32,734 nucleotides of DNA from Chloroflexota bacterium (lineage in GTDB: Bacteria; Chloroflexota; Limnocylindria; Limnocylindrales; CSP1-4): NCBI GenBank assembly GCA_021813655.1, contig JAKAJU010000085.1:1-32734 (forward strand). The letters run 5' to 3'. Positions 1 through 7,685 of this stretch are shown in pieces. Position 1 is the first letter of the stretch, and each line of letters opens with the position of its first letter. The notes under the pieces are model-generated. The model worked only from the letters and a program-made list of their open reading frames with translations. It was not told the origin of the DNA and did not search any database. Both the position numbers and the translations under genes were made by a program.

Positions 1-246
1 GTGGACGTGCTCGTCACCGACGTCGTCATGCCCGGGATGAGCGGCCCCGAGCTCGTGATGCGCGCGCGGTCCGAGCGTCCGGGCCTGCGCGTGCTCTACG
101 TCTCGGGCCTCGCGGAAGAGCTCGCGCTGCCGGCCGCTGTCCACGGTGGCGATGACCCGTTCCTGGGCAAGCCGTTCACGGCCGACGCGCTCGGCGATGC
201 CGTGCACAGCGCGCTGGAGGACCGGGTCGGCGCGCCGGGGGCCTGA
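1..246 (+). CDS. Response-regulator receiver domain, C-terminal fragment (5' end outside window)
   Basis: The first 81 codons read as the second half of a CheY-like receiver domain. The phospho-acceptor Asp is in VLVTDVVMPGMSG (about residue 7 here), the conserved Ser is in YVSG, and the conserved Lys is in LGKPF near residue 57. The acidic pocket that normally precedes the first strand is missing, so the gene starts upstream of the window; the GTG at base 1 is just a codon. No DNA-binding output domain follows, and the protein stops about 20 residues after the Lys. This fits the C-terminal receiver of a hybrid histidine kinase (the VVMPGMSGPEL wording is common there) or a single-domain regulator. 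Which of these it is cannot be decided from the window. Confidence 0.85.
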   Translation: MDVLVTDVVMPGMSGPELVMRARSERPGLRVLYVSGLAEELALPAAVHGGDDPFLGKPFTADALGDAVHSALEDRVGAPGA

Positions 247-352
247 CACGGCCGCGCGCCCGAGGGCCGCGGACAGCCCGCGGTGCGCGCTATGGTGTGC
301 AGGGGGAGCCGGTGCATCACGCGTCCCACGCAGCGTGTGAGGTCGATCGCCC

Positions 353-2032
353 ATGACCCGCTCCGACGAGCCGCGCCGTTCCGCCGCAGGCCTCTCGCGC
401 CGCCGGTTCATGCAGAGTGCGGCTGCCCTCGCGGCTGCCGCCGCGATCCCCGACCTCACGGGGATCGCGGGTCTCCCGGAGGCGGATGGGACGTCTGCCG
501 AAGGCGTCGCCGCGGCCGCGAAGCCCTCGCCGAAGAAGAACATCGTCATCCTGATCACGGACCAGGAGCGCTACCCGCGCCACTGGCCCGCCGGGTGGGC
601 GGACCGCAACCTCCCGAACCGCAGGCGGTTCGCCGCGCACGCCCTCACGTTCAGGCGCGCCTACTGCAGCGCCTCGATGTGCTCGCCGAGCCGCGCGTCG
701 CTCTTCACGGGCCTCTACCCGGCGCAGCACGGCGTCACGGAGGTCCTCCAGACGGGGGCCCAGTACGCCGCCCAGCACACGCTCCAGCCCTCGACGCAGA
801 ACATGGCGCGGATGCTCGTGTCGGCCGGCTACGACGTGCACTACCGCGGCAAGTGGCACATGAGCAAGGACCCGTCGGGCGTCCTCGACGCGCAGAGCCC
901 GCGCGACCTCGCGCGGTACGGGTTCAAGGGCTGGGTACCGCCCGACAGCGGCACGGATCAGGACGCCTCCCACTTCGGCGGCGGCGTCACCGACTACGAC
1001 GCGGAGTACGCCGCCCAGGCCGCCGAATTCCTGCGCGCGGCGCGCTCCACGTCGTCGAAGCCGTTCGCGCTCGTCATCGCGCTCGCGAACCCGCACGACA
1101 TCATGGGGTTCCCCTCGACGTGGGACGCGAAGAGCCTCAGCGACGTCGCCCCGTACGCGGGGTCGAGCAACTACGGGGACGACACGCCGGACTGCCTCGA
1201 GCAGGGGATCGACCTCCCGTCCACCGTCGACGAGGAGACCACGCGGAACCACAAGCCCGGCGCGCAGGCCCGCTCGGTGGTCATGTGGGCGGAGGGCCTA
1301 GGGCCCCTGGCGACGCCGCAGAAGCAGCTCGACTACGTGAACTTCTATGCCTTCCTCCACCGGGAGAGCGATCGCCACATCGGGACGATCCTCGACGCGC
1401 TCGACGCGAACCCGGCGGTCCGTGACAAGACCGTCGTCATCCGCACCGCCGATCACGGGGAGATGGGTCTCGCGCACGGCGGGATGCGCCAGAAGGCGTA
1501 CACCGCCTACGAGGAGGCGCTCAACATCCCGCTCCAGGTCTACAACCCCAGGTGGTTCCCGAAGCCGGTCGAGACGGTCGCCCTCGCGACGCTCGTCGAC
1601 CTCATGCCAACGCTCGCGACCCTCGCCGGCGTCCCGTCGCGCGACCGGTGGGCGTTCAAGGGCGTGGACCTGATGCCGGTCGTGAACGACGCGATCGCGC
1701 ACCCGACGCACCCGACGCACCCGACGGCGGCCGGCCAGGATTCTGTCATCTTCACGACCGATGAGGTCGTCGGCGAGAAGATCGTCGGGCAGCCGAGCCA
1801 CATCCGCTGCCTGCACGACGCGGACATGAAGATCGCGCTGTGGTTCGACCCGGACGGGGTGCGGCCGTCGGAGTGGGAGCTGTACGACCTCGCGGCCGAC
1901 CCGGACGAGCTGCACAACATGGCGGACCCGACGAGCCCGTGGTTCGACGCGCGCAGGACCGCCCAGATGAAGGCGAAGCTCGAGCGCCGGATGGTGGAGA
2001 CCGGGACGACGCCCGCCATCTCGCGGCGGTGA
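353..2032 (+). CDS. Tat-exported type I sulfatase
   Basis: This 559-aa enzyme is predicted to hydrolyse sulfate esters outside the cytoplasm. The N-terminus has a twin-arginine motif, SRRRFM, at residues 15-20, followed by an Ala-rich hydrophobic stretch, so export in folded form by Tat is likely. The alkaline-phosphatase-like core starts at KNIVILITDQ (Asp70, metal ligand). The sulfatase signature CSPSR lies at residues 110-114; Cys110 is the residue converted to formylglycine. A second metal motif, TADHGEMG, follows in the C-terminal half. GAGGT at 339-343 is 9 nt before the ATG, which supports this start. A TATGGT box at 291-296 is a possible -10. An in-frame 9-bp repeat encodes HPTHPTHPT near residue 452. 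The substrate is unknown. A GH29 fucosidase lies 5.7 kb downstream, but the two genes do not form an operon. Confidence 0.93.
   Translation: MTRSDEPRRSAAGLSRRRFMQSAAALAAAAAIPDLTGIAGLPEADGTSAEGVAAAAKPSPKKNIVILITDQERYPRHWPAGWADRNLPNRRRFAAHALTFRRAYCSASMCSPSRASLFTGLYPAQHGVTEVLQTGAQYAAQHTLQPSTQNMARMLVSAGYDVHYRGKWHMSKDPSGVLDAQSPRDLARYGFKGWVPPDSGTDQDASHFGGGVTDYDAEYAAQAAEFLRAARSTSSKPFALVIALANPHDIMGFPSTWDAKSLSDVAPYAGSSNYGDDTPDCLEQGIDLPSTVDEETTRNHKPGAQARSVVMWAEGLGPLATPQKQLDYVNFYAFLHRESDRHIGTILDALDANPAVRDKTVVIRTADHGEMGLAHGGMRQKAYTAYEEALNIPLQVYNPRWFPKPVETVALATLVDLMPTLATLAGVPSRDRWAFKGVDLMPVVNDAIAHPTHPTHPTAAGQDSVIFTTDEVVGEKIVGQPSHIRCLHDADMKIALWFDPDGVRPSEWELYDLAADPDELHNMADPTSPWFDARRTAQMKAKLERRMVETGTTPAISRR
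1700..1726 (+). repeat. Three tandem 9-bp units inside the sulfatase
   Basis: Three perfect copies of CACCCGACG (1700-1708, 1709-1717, 1718-1726) encode His-Pro-Thr three times. The unit is a multiple of three, so changes in copy number would not break the frame. It lies in a surface loop of the C-terminal half, away from the active-site motifs. Confidence 0.85.
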
Positions 2033-2204
2033 CGCCGGCGGCTCCGGGCGGCGCGCCGTCGCCCGGATCGATCGCGGGCTCCGGGGCTGGGCGCCGCGGG
2101 GCGCCCGAGGCGGACCGGCCCCGACGCGGAGGCGCCCCGCCCGTCACCCGACCCATGCCACGCGGCGACCGCGCGCGCTGCGACACGCCTTGCCCGCGCG
2201 CGGG

Positions 2205-2210
2205 TAGGCT
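2205..2210 (+). promoter_or_regulatory. -10 box giving a probably leaderless transcript
   Basis: TAGGCT fits the TANNNT -10 pattern and ends 6 nt before the ATG at 2217. There is no Shine-Dalgarno sequence between them. This spacing would put the transcription start on or next to the start codon. No good -35 is visible. A TACGAT box stands in the same place before the rhodanese gene at the end of the window. Confidence 0.45.
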
Positions 2211-2216
2211 GGCGTC

Positions 2217-3260
2217 ATGAGCGACGACGGGAACGGCGCCGGCCGCGGAGGCGATCGCCCTGGCGGTGCGCCACCGGGCCCCGAGGTCTTCGACAGCCTG
2301 CACGCGGGCACGCCGGACCGGGACCTCGGACGGCCGCGTCTCGGCCTCAACCTCCCCACGTGGCCCCTCGCCGGGGGAGGCTACGCGACGTGGTCCCAGA
2401 TGCGCGCCCTCGCTCGGGATGTCGAGGCGCTCGGCGTGGATACGCTGTGGGTACCGGATCACCTCCAGCGCCGCCTCCCGGACCGCCCGACGATCGGCTT
2501 CTGGGAGTGCTGGACGATCCTCGCCGCGGCTGCCGAGGCCACCTCGAGGATCGCGATCGGGCCGTTCGTCGCATCCACGGCGTTCCGCAACCCCGGGCTG
2601 CTGGCCCGCATGGCGACGACGCTCGACGAGGTGAGCGGGGGCCGCGTCGTGCTGGGCCTCGGCAGCGGGGTCCCGGCGACCGACGAGTCGTGGCGCGCGT
2701 TCGGCTATCCGCCGGAGCGCCACGTCACGCGACACGCGGAGGCCGTCGAGGCGATCGTCCGACTCCTGCGCGAGGGCCGGCTCACGTACCACGGGCGCTT
2801 CGTCGATCTCGAGGGTGCGGAGATCGTCCCGGCCGGGCCACGTGCGGGTGGACCGCCGGTCTGGGTCGCGGCGAAGGGGGACCGGACTCTGTCGATCGCG
2901 GCTCGGCACGCCGACGCGGTGAACGTCAACGTCCCGGTGACGGGCGCGGCCGATGTCGAACGCCTGGCCACGCGCGTGGCGGCCGCGTGCGTCGCCGCCG
3001 GGCGCGACCCGGTGACGCTCACGCTGACGGGGTGGGCGCGCCTCGCTCTCCGGCCCGACGGGTCCGCCGCGGAGCGACCCGGCTGGATCGGCGGCTCGCC
3101 CGTCGAGGTCGCGGAGACGTTCCGCGCGATCCGCGTCGCCGGGATGGCGCACGTGACGCTCTACGCGGGCGCCGTCGATGACCCGAGCCCGCTGCCCGCT
3201 CTCACGCGCGAGACGCTCGACCGTCTCGCGCCGACCCTCGAGGCACTCGGCCTGCCATGA
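2217..3260 (+). CDS. Luciferase-like (LLM class) flavin- or F420-dependent oxidoreductase
   Basis: This 347-aa protein belongs to the bacterial luciferase-like TIM-barrel family, which uses FMNH2 or F420 to oxidise small organic substrates. The core begins at LGLNLPTWPL (about residue 42) and passes through VEALGVDTLWVPDHLQ, the family strand-helix unit. It then has SRIAIGPFVASTAFRNPGLLARMATTLDEVSGGRVVLGLGSG, the most conserved block, and ends with a VEVAETFRAIRVAGMAHVTLY barrel segment. The N-terminal 40 residues are Gly/Pro-rich and poorly conserved. No Shine-Dalgarno sequence precedes the ATG, but a TANNNT box lies 6 nt upstream, so the mRNA may be leaderless. The gene stands alone between the sulfatase and a convergent GNAT gene. 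Cofactor and substrate cannot be read from the sequence. Confidence 0.88.
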   Translation: MSDDGNGAGRGGDRPGGAPPGPEVFDSLHAGTPDRDLGRPRLGLNLPTWPLAGGGYATWSQMRALARDVEALGVDTLWVPDHLQRRLPDRPTIGFWECWTILAAAAEATSRIAIGPFVASTAFRNPGLLARMATTLDEVSGGRVVLGLGSGVPATDESWRAFGYPPERHVTRHAEAVEAIVRLLREGRLTYHGRFVDLEGAEIVPAGPRAGGPPVWVAAKGDRTLSIAARHADAVNVNVPVTGAADVERLATRVAAACVAAGRDPVTLTLTGWARLALRPDGSAAERPGWIGGSPVEVAETFRAIRVAGMAHVTLYAGAVDDPSPLPALTRETLDRLAPTLEALGLP

Positions 3261-3311
3261 TCGGCCGCCTCCCCTCGCTGCCGGGGCCCGTCCGCCCGCG
3301 ATAGCGGCCGG

Positions 3312-3830
3312 TCAGAGACCGAGCACCATGTGGACGTCCTCCGGCTCGAGTGCGAGGAGCTCGGGGATCGGGTCGGGCGTCGGCGCGAACCCCCGGGCGG
3401 CGTAGAAGCCGACCGCGGACTCCGACGGCGTCGCCGAGACGTACAGCAGGCGCGCACCGCCGGCGCGGGCTCGCTGCTCGACCTCCGCGACGAGGGCCGA
3501 CGCGACGCCCGTCCGGCGATGCCCGCGATCCACGAACAGCGCCTCGAGCTGGTCGATCCCCGGTCGGACATCGCGGCGGAGAGTCGCGATCCCGACGAGC
3601 CGGTCCGCGTCGAACGCGCCAAGGGCACACCCCGCGGACGGGATGAACATGAGCCACGGGGCGACGAAGGCGCCCCAGCGCTCCGGCGTCCTGGGCGGGC
3701 GATGCCACTCCTCGGCTCGCGCCTCGATCGCGACACGGCGCTGCTCGAGGACGACGGTCCCGTCCTCCGTGACGTCGATCGCCGCGGCGAGCCCCAGCTC
3801 GTCGAGCGCGAGCTCCCGGATGACCATCAT
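3312..3830 (-). CDS. GNAT-family N-acetyltransferase
   Basis: This 172-aa protein has the GNAT fold, which transfers an acetyl group from acetyl-CoA to an amine. The visible order is an N-terminal strand MMVIRELALDEL, then VGIATLRRDVRPGIDQLEALFVD (beta4), then the acetyl-CoA pyrophosphate loop in DRGHRRTGVASALVAEVEQRA (residues 101-121), and finally ARLLYVSATPSESAVGFYAARGFAP, the typical C-terminal strand and FYxxxGF helix. The length is normal for a one-domain member. Two adjacent Met codons (3830 and 3827) follow a weak GGTGG, so either could start the protein. It is divergent from the VOC gene at 3924, with 93 bp between them. The substrate is unknown. Confidence 0.88.
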   Translation of the reverse strand: MMVIRELALDELGLAAAIDVTEDGTVVLEQRRVAIEARAEEWHRPPRTPERWGAFVAPWLMFIPSAGCALGAFDADRLVGIATLRRDVRPGIDQLEALFVDRGHRRTGVASALVAEVEQRARAGGARLLYVSATPSESAVGFYAARGFAPTPDPIPELLALEPEDVHMVLGL

Positions 3831-3923
3831 GGCGCCACCATGACACGCCGGCGCGATCGGATGCACACTCCCCAGACCGGTCGCCGCCACGTCCCCGCGG
3901 CGACGGCACACGGAGGACCCGTG

Positions 3924-4685
3924 ATGGCAGAGTCGTCCGCCGGCATCGGCCGGCCCGTATGGGTGGACCTCTCCACGTCCGACCCGGCCGCGGCCCGCGC
4001 CTTCTACGCCGCCGTCTTCGGCTGGGACGTCGTCGTCTCGCCGGACCCTCAGCACGGCGGCTACGCGATGGCGCGCGTCGACGGGCACGACGTCGCGGGC
4101 ATCGGGCCAGCGCAGCCCGGGGCGCCGACCTTCTGGGCCCTGTACGTCGGCACCGACGATGCGGCGGCCCTCGGGCGCAAGGTGGAGGCCGCCGGAGGCA
4201 CCGTGGTCGCGCCGGCGTTCGACGTCGGCGACGTGGGCCGGATGGCGGTCTTCCAGGACCCGAGCGGCGCGTTCATCTCCGCCTGGCAGCCGAACACGAT
4301 GCCGGGCTTCCACTCGGGCGGCCCGGGAACGTACCAGTGGGCCGAGCTCAACGCGCGCGGCCTCGGTCGCGCGGCCGACTTCTACCGCACGGTGTTCGGC
4401 TGGGCGACCGTCACGCGGGAGAACCCCGGCGGGCCCGCCTACACGGAGTTCCAGCTCGGCGGCGTCGGGGTGGCAGGCGGGATGGAGATGAGCTCGATGG
4501 TCCCCGCCGAGGTTCCGAGCTACTGGATGGTGTACTTCGCCGTCGCGGACGTGGACGCGACGTACGCGAGGGTGCTGGCGAACGGCGGGCGCGAGATGGT
4601 CTCTCCGACCCCCTTCCCGGGGGGACGCTTCGCCATCGTGAGCGACCCGCAGGGCGCGCTGTTCGCGCTGCACCAGGCGGGGTAG
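3924..4685 (+). CDS. Tandem VOC (glyoxalase/bleomycin-resistance-like) protein
   Basis: This 253-aa protein contains two vicinal-oxygen-chelate modules of about 115 residues each. Module 1 starts at PVWVDLSTSDPAAARAFYAAVFGW (about residue 11) and ends at VFQDPSGAFISAWQP. Module 2 starts at YQWAELNARGLGRAADFYRTVFGW and ends at IVSDPQGALFALHQ. The FYxxVFGW signature in both modules is typical of the glyoxalase-like proteins of GC-rich bacteria. GGAGG at 3912-3916 lies 7 nt before the ATG at 3924. The family includes dioxygenases, antibiotic-binding proteins and glyoxalases. The ligands here are not the classic glyoxalase I set, so no reaction is assigned. It converges with the UPF0261 gene across a hairpin-rich 93-bp gap. 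Confidence 0.88.
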   Translation: MAESSAGIGRPVWVDLSTSDPAAARAFYAAVFGWDVVVSPDPQHGGYAMARVDGHDVAGIGPAQPGAPTFWALYVGTDDAAALGRKVEAAGGTVVAPAFDVGDVGRMAVFQDPSGAFISAWQPNTMPGFHSGGPGTYQWAELNARGLGRAADFYRTVFGWATVTRENPGGPAYTEFQLGGVGVAGGMEMSSMVPAEVPSYWMVYFAVADVDATYARVLANGGREMVSPTPFPGGRFAIVSDPQGALFALHQAG

Positions 4686-4689
4686 CCCG

Positions 4690-4751
4690 CCCCGGCGCGG
4701 CCGGGCCGATCGCGCCGATCGCGCCGATCGCGCCGCCCCGGCGCGGCCGGG
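4690..4751. terminator. Paired GC hairpins and 9-bp repeats between convergent genes
   Basis: A 16-bp sequence occurs twice (4690-4705 and 4736-4751). Each copy contains CCCGGC-GCG-GCCGGG, a perfect 6-bp stem with a 3-nt loop. Between them sit three tandem copies of CCGATCGCG (4706-4732). The block lies between the ends of two convergent genes and could stop transcription from both sides. There is no T-run, so it is not a classical intrinsic terminator. Confidence 0.5.
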
Positions 4752-4778
4752 TAGCTCGCCCCCCGTCTGTGAGGGCCG

Positions 4779-6152
4779 CTACGCCAGCACGCCGGGGGCG
4801 TCCCGGTAGAGCCCCTTCCGCCATCGGCCGTCGAGCATGTCGCCCATGCAGCGGCAGAGGAGATCGGCGAACTCGGCGTCGAGGATGTGCATGTCCGCCG
4901 CCACGACGTCGAGGTCGTCGTTCGTCGCGTCCATCCGCTCCGCGACGATCCGGCGCATGAGCGTCGCCCGGCGGGACCACCGCGGCGTCTCCGGGTCGGG
5001 CTCCCAGCAGGGACCGTCACCGTTGCCCTCCGCCCACCCGCGCTCGCGGGTCGCGGCCTCCGCCGGCTGGTCATACGCGGACCATCCGCGCATCGGGATG
5101 ACGAAGACGGTCGGGCCCGTCGTCGAGCTGAGAGCCTCGGCGATGTACCCGGAGATCGACGCGATCTCGTCGAGGGTCGGGGCGAGGATCGTCACGCCCT
5201 CGTTGTGCCGGTACGGCGTGCCCGTGCCGCGGAAGGAGCGACGGCGCTCCGCCTTCGTGTCGTCGAGGTACTCCTGCGGCACGCGCTCGAGGGCGCCGTG
5301 GGCGCACTGGTCGAGGCCGCCCGGCACGACCACCTGCGGGATCCCCATCGCCCCCGCCGCCGTGAGGCGTCGCCCGTCCCACCCGCGCGGGATCCCCCAC
5401 GGGCTCCCGACGATCGTGTTCGTCAGCTCGCCGAGCGTGATGTCGATGAGCGCGGTGATGAGCCCCGAGCGGATGAGGTCCTCCATCGTCGCGCCGGCGC
5501 CGACCGCATGGAAGCCCGCCGTGTCCCAGCCGCGGGCCTCCATGAAGGACGTGCATCGAAGGACGCACGGCGTCGTGGACCCGTACGACGTCAGCGCGCA
5601 GAGCGGCCGCGAGCCCGCCGGGACCTCGGGGACCCGGGCCATCGCCACGATCCCGGCGGCCGCGTTCGCCACCGCCTTCCGCGTGACGACGTTGATGCCG
5701 TGCTCGGCCGTCGGGTTGACGATGTAGATGTCCTTGGTCCCCAGCCAGACGCTGACGTCGCTCGACGCCATGTCCGTGAGCATGATCTTCGGGACGCCGA
5801 AGGGGAGTGCGCGCATCACCATCGTCGCGGTCGTCGTCCCCACCGCGCCCGCCCACGAGACGATCCCGTCGCACCGGCCGTCGGCCCGGAGCTCGAGCAC
5901 CTTGGCGGCGCCGGCCCGGCCCACGAGGTCGATCGCCGTCGCGCGGGGGGCCGCGAAGACCTCCTCGACCGACGTGCCCGTCGTCGCCAGGACCTCGTGG
6001 AGCGAGACGTCCGCCCAGTCCACGGCCGCGCCGAGGCTCAGGTCCATGACGACCGGCTCGCCACCCGCATCCGCGACCGCCCCGGCGAGATGCCGGATCT
6101 CGGGCCCCTTCGTGTTGCACATCCCGGTGACGACGATCTTCGGCTTCGGCAA
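4779..6152 (-). CDS. Tm-1-like ATP-binding / UPF0261 family protein
   Basis: This 457-aa protein matches the UPF0261/Tm-1-like family, which is named after the tomato Tm-1 virus-resistance protein. The N-terminal half has IVVTGMCNTKGPEIRHLAG at residues 5-23 and later GIVSWAGAVGTTTATMVMRALPFGVPKIMLTDMASS. The C-terminal half has PCVLRCTSFMEARGWDTAGFHAVGAGATMEDLI and ELTNTIVGSPWGIP, both strongly conserved. The start is TTG at 6152, where Met-like Leu precedes PKPKIVV. A GGGAGG Shine-Dalgarno lies 8 nt upstream of it (6161-6166), and there is no ATG nearby. In many genomes the family sits beside a phosphoenolpyruvate-hydrolase-like partner, but here it stands alone. Its bacterial substrate is unknown. 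Confidence 0.9.
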   Translation of the reverse strand: MPKPKIVVTGMCNTKGPEIRHLAGAVADAGGEPVVMDLSLGAAVDWADVSLHEVLATTGTSVEEVFAAPRATAIDLVGRAGAAKVLELRADGRCDGIVSWAGAVGTTTATMVMRALPFGVPKIMLTDMASSDVSVWLGTKDIYIVNPTAEHGINVVTRKAVANAAAGIVAMARVPEVPAGSRPLCALTSYGSTTPCVLRCTSFMEARGWDTAGFHAVGAGATMEDLIRSGLITALIDITLGELTNTIVGSPWGIPRGWDGRRLTAAGAMGIPQVVVPGGLDQCAHGALERVPQEYLDDTKAERRRSFRGTGTPYRHNEGVTILAPTLDEIASISGYIAEALSSTTGPTVFVIPMRGWSAYDQPAEAATRERGWAEGNGDGPCWEPDPETPRWSRRATLMRRIVAERMDATNDDLDVVAADMHILDAEFADLLCRCMGDMLDGRWRKGLYRDAPGVLA

Positions 6153-6247
6153 CGCGCGATCCTCCCGAGCTCTCCGGCCCATCGCCCTCGCGTCCCTGGC
6201 CCGACGCGACCCCGCCGACGATAGCGTGCGCGAGCGACTCGTGGGCT

Positions 6248-7468
6248 TCAGTACGGCGCGCCGGGCGGCCGCGGCGTCGGCCGTGGCACCTCCGCGCCGC
6301 CGGCACCGCGGATCTGGATCGGGGTCCCGGCGGGGACGACCTGGACGAACGTCTGACCGCGGACGAGCGCGATCGGAGCAGGGATCCCGTCCGGGCCCGG
6401 GGCGAGCAGCTCGGTGGGTGCGTCGAAGGCCGTCTTGCGCCAGTGGCCCTTCACGAGCTCGCCCGCGCGGAAGACGAGCGCGTCCCCCTCGCCGACGAGG
6501 CCCGCGTCGAGGCGGCCGTGGCCCGAGCCGTCGTTGAGCGGCGAGAAGGGGATCGAGAGCACGACGACATTGGTCGGGGCGACCGGGCCGCCTGCGATAG
6601 CCCCGGAAGCAGCTCCCGTGCTCGCGTCGGTCGTCGGGATCCCGTTCTCGGCCCGTGGATAGGTCCGCGTGTCCGGGTCGAAGGTGTACGACACCTCGGT
6701 CCCGCCGTAGGAGAACGCGAGGCGGAACGCGGCACGGTGGGCGGGTGCGCCGACGGGTGGGGCGAAGGCGAACGCCGGGCGGGCGGGCGTGGGCGCGTAG
6801 CGGAGGTCCCTTGCCAGGCGCGCGAGCGCGTCGCTCGAGGTGTAGAGGTTGTGGGGCGCCCAACGGTCGGTCGTGCGCCAGAAGGAGCCCTCGACGTACG
6901 CGAGCCCCTCGACGTTCCAGACGGTCGTGCCGTTCCCGGTCCGGTACAGCTCCCCGAGCGCGCCGGGCGACCCGCCGGCGTGGACGTAGACCGCGCCTTC
7001 CTCCGCCGCCCAGGCGACGAAGTAGAGGCGGGCGGAGCGGACGGGCCCGATCGACGTCGGTGCCTTCGATGAGAACAGCGCCATGAACCGCGGGATCCCG
7101 CCCTCCGCCGGTGCCTGCCAGACGACGTCGGCGCTCGCGAGTCCCGACTGGGGCCGGGCGTCCACGTGGTCGTCGAGCATCACCGCGACCACCGGGCGGA
7201 TGGCGGCGGCCTGCGGCACGAGGAGGCCCGTGAGCGGCGCCGGGACGAGCGCGCGGGCCGGGCTCGGGGTGGGTGATGGAGATGCGGTCGGGACGGGCGC
7301 CGGCGTGGGTCGCGGCGCGACCGTCGGCGAGCGCGCCGGGAAGTCGAGCACCGATGCGGCCGGGTTCGGCGACGGCGGTTCCGGCGGGACGGACGGAGCC
7401 GGCGCGCAGGCGGCGAGAGAGCCCGCGATGAGGAGCGACAGGAGGAGGGGCGCGCGCATGGCGCCCAT
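6248..7468 (-). CDS. DUF3048-containing lipoprotein (YerB-like)
   Basis: This 406-aa exported protein starts with MGAMRAPLLLSLLIAG and a lipobox, SLAAC, so Cys21 should carry the lipid anchor. A Pro/Ser/Thr linker of about 55 residues follows and probably spans the cell wall or periplasm. The DUF3048 N-terminal domain begins around IRPVVAVMLDDHVDARPQSGL and continues through GGIPRFMALFSSKAPTSIGPVRSAR, the diagnostic block. The C-terminal domain covers VSYTFDPDTRTYPR to TFVQVVPAGTPI. These blocks match DUF3048 lipoproteins such as Bacillus YerB, whose biochemical role is not known. The Met at 7459 is a second possible start. The gene is divergent from the fucosidase gene. Confidence 0.88.
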   Translation of the reverse strand: MGAMRAPLLLSLLIAGSLAACAPAPSVPPEPPSPNPAASVLDFPARSPTVAPRPTPAPVPTASPSPTPSPARALVPAPLTGLLVPQAAAIRPVVAVMLDDHVDARPQSGLASADVVWQAPAEGGIPRFMALFSSKAPTSIGPVRSARLYFVAWAAEEGAVYVHAGGSPGALGELYRTGNGTTVWNVEGLAYVEGSFWRTTDRWAPHNLYTSSDALARLARDLRYAPTPARPAFAFAPPVGAPAHRAAFRLAFSYGGTEVSYTFDPDTRTYPRAENGIPTTDASTGAASGAIAGGPVAPTNVVVLSIPFSPLNDGSGHGRLDAGLVGEGDALVFRAGELVKGHWRKTAFDAPTELLAPGPDGIPAPIALVRGQTFVQVVPAGTPIQIRGAGGAEVPRPTPRPPGAPY

Positions 7469-7609
7469 TGTCCCAGCTGACGAGGGCCCGGCGCGCGCGG
7501 CGCCCTTCGCCGCCGCGGGGCCCGGCGCGCCCGCGCCCCGTACACTCCGTGCCCATGACGATCGATCCCGGTCGCCATGGACTGGCTGCGCGAGATGGCC
7601 GCGTCCGGG

Positions 7610-7615
7610 TAGATT
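7610..7615 (+). promoter_or_regulatory. Possible -10 box for the fucosidase gene
   Basis: TAGATT fits TANNNT and lies 70 nt upstream of the chosen ATG at 7686. Another box, TACACT, is at 7541-7546. Neither has a convincing -35. The 217-bp divergent gap shows nothing else. Confidence 0.25.
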
Positions 7616-7685
7616 GCCCCAGGGATGGGCGCCCCCGCCATCTGCACACGGCGCCGCACACGCTCGGGGGGAGATGGAGGTCCCG

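Noticed and set aside
7541-7640. Possible leaderless small gene at ATG 7555 behind TACACT
   Set aside because: The translation is Arg/His-rich, runs into the fucosidase in another frame and shows no conserved pattern. TACACT may still be a promoter.
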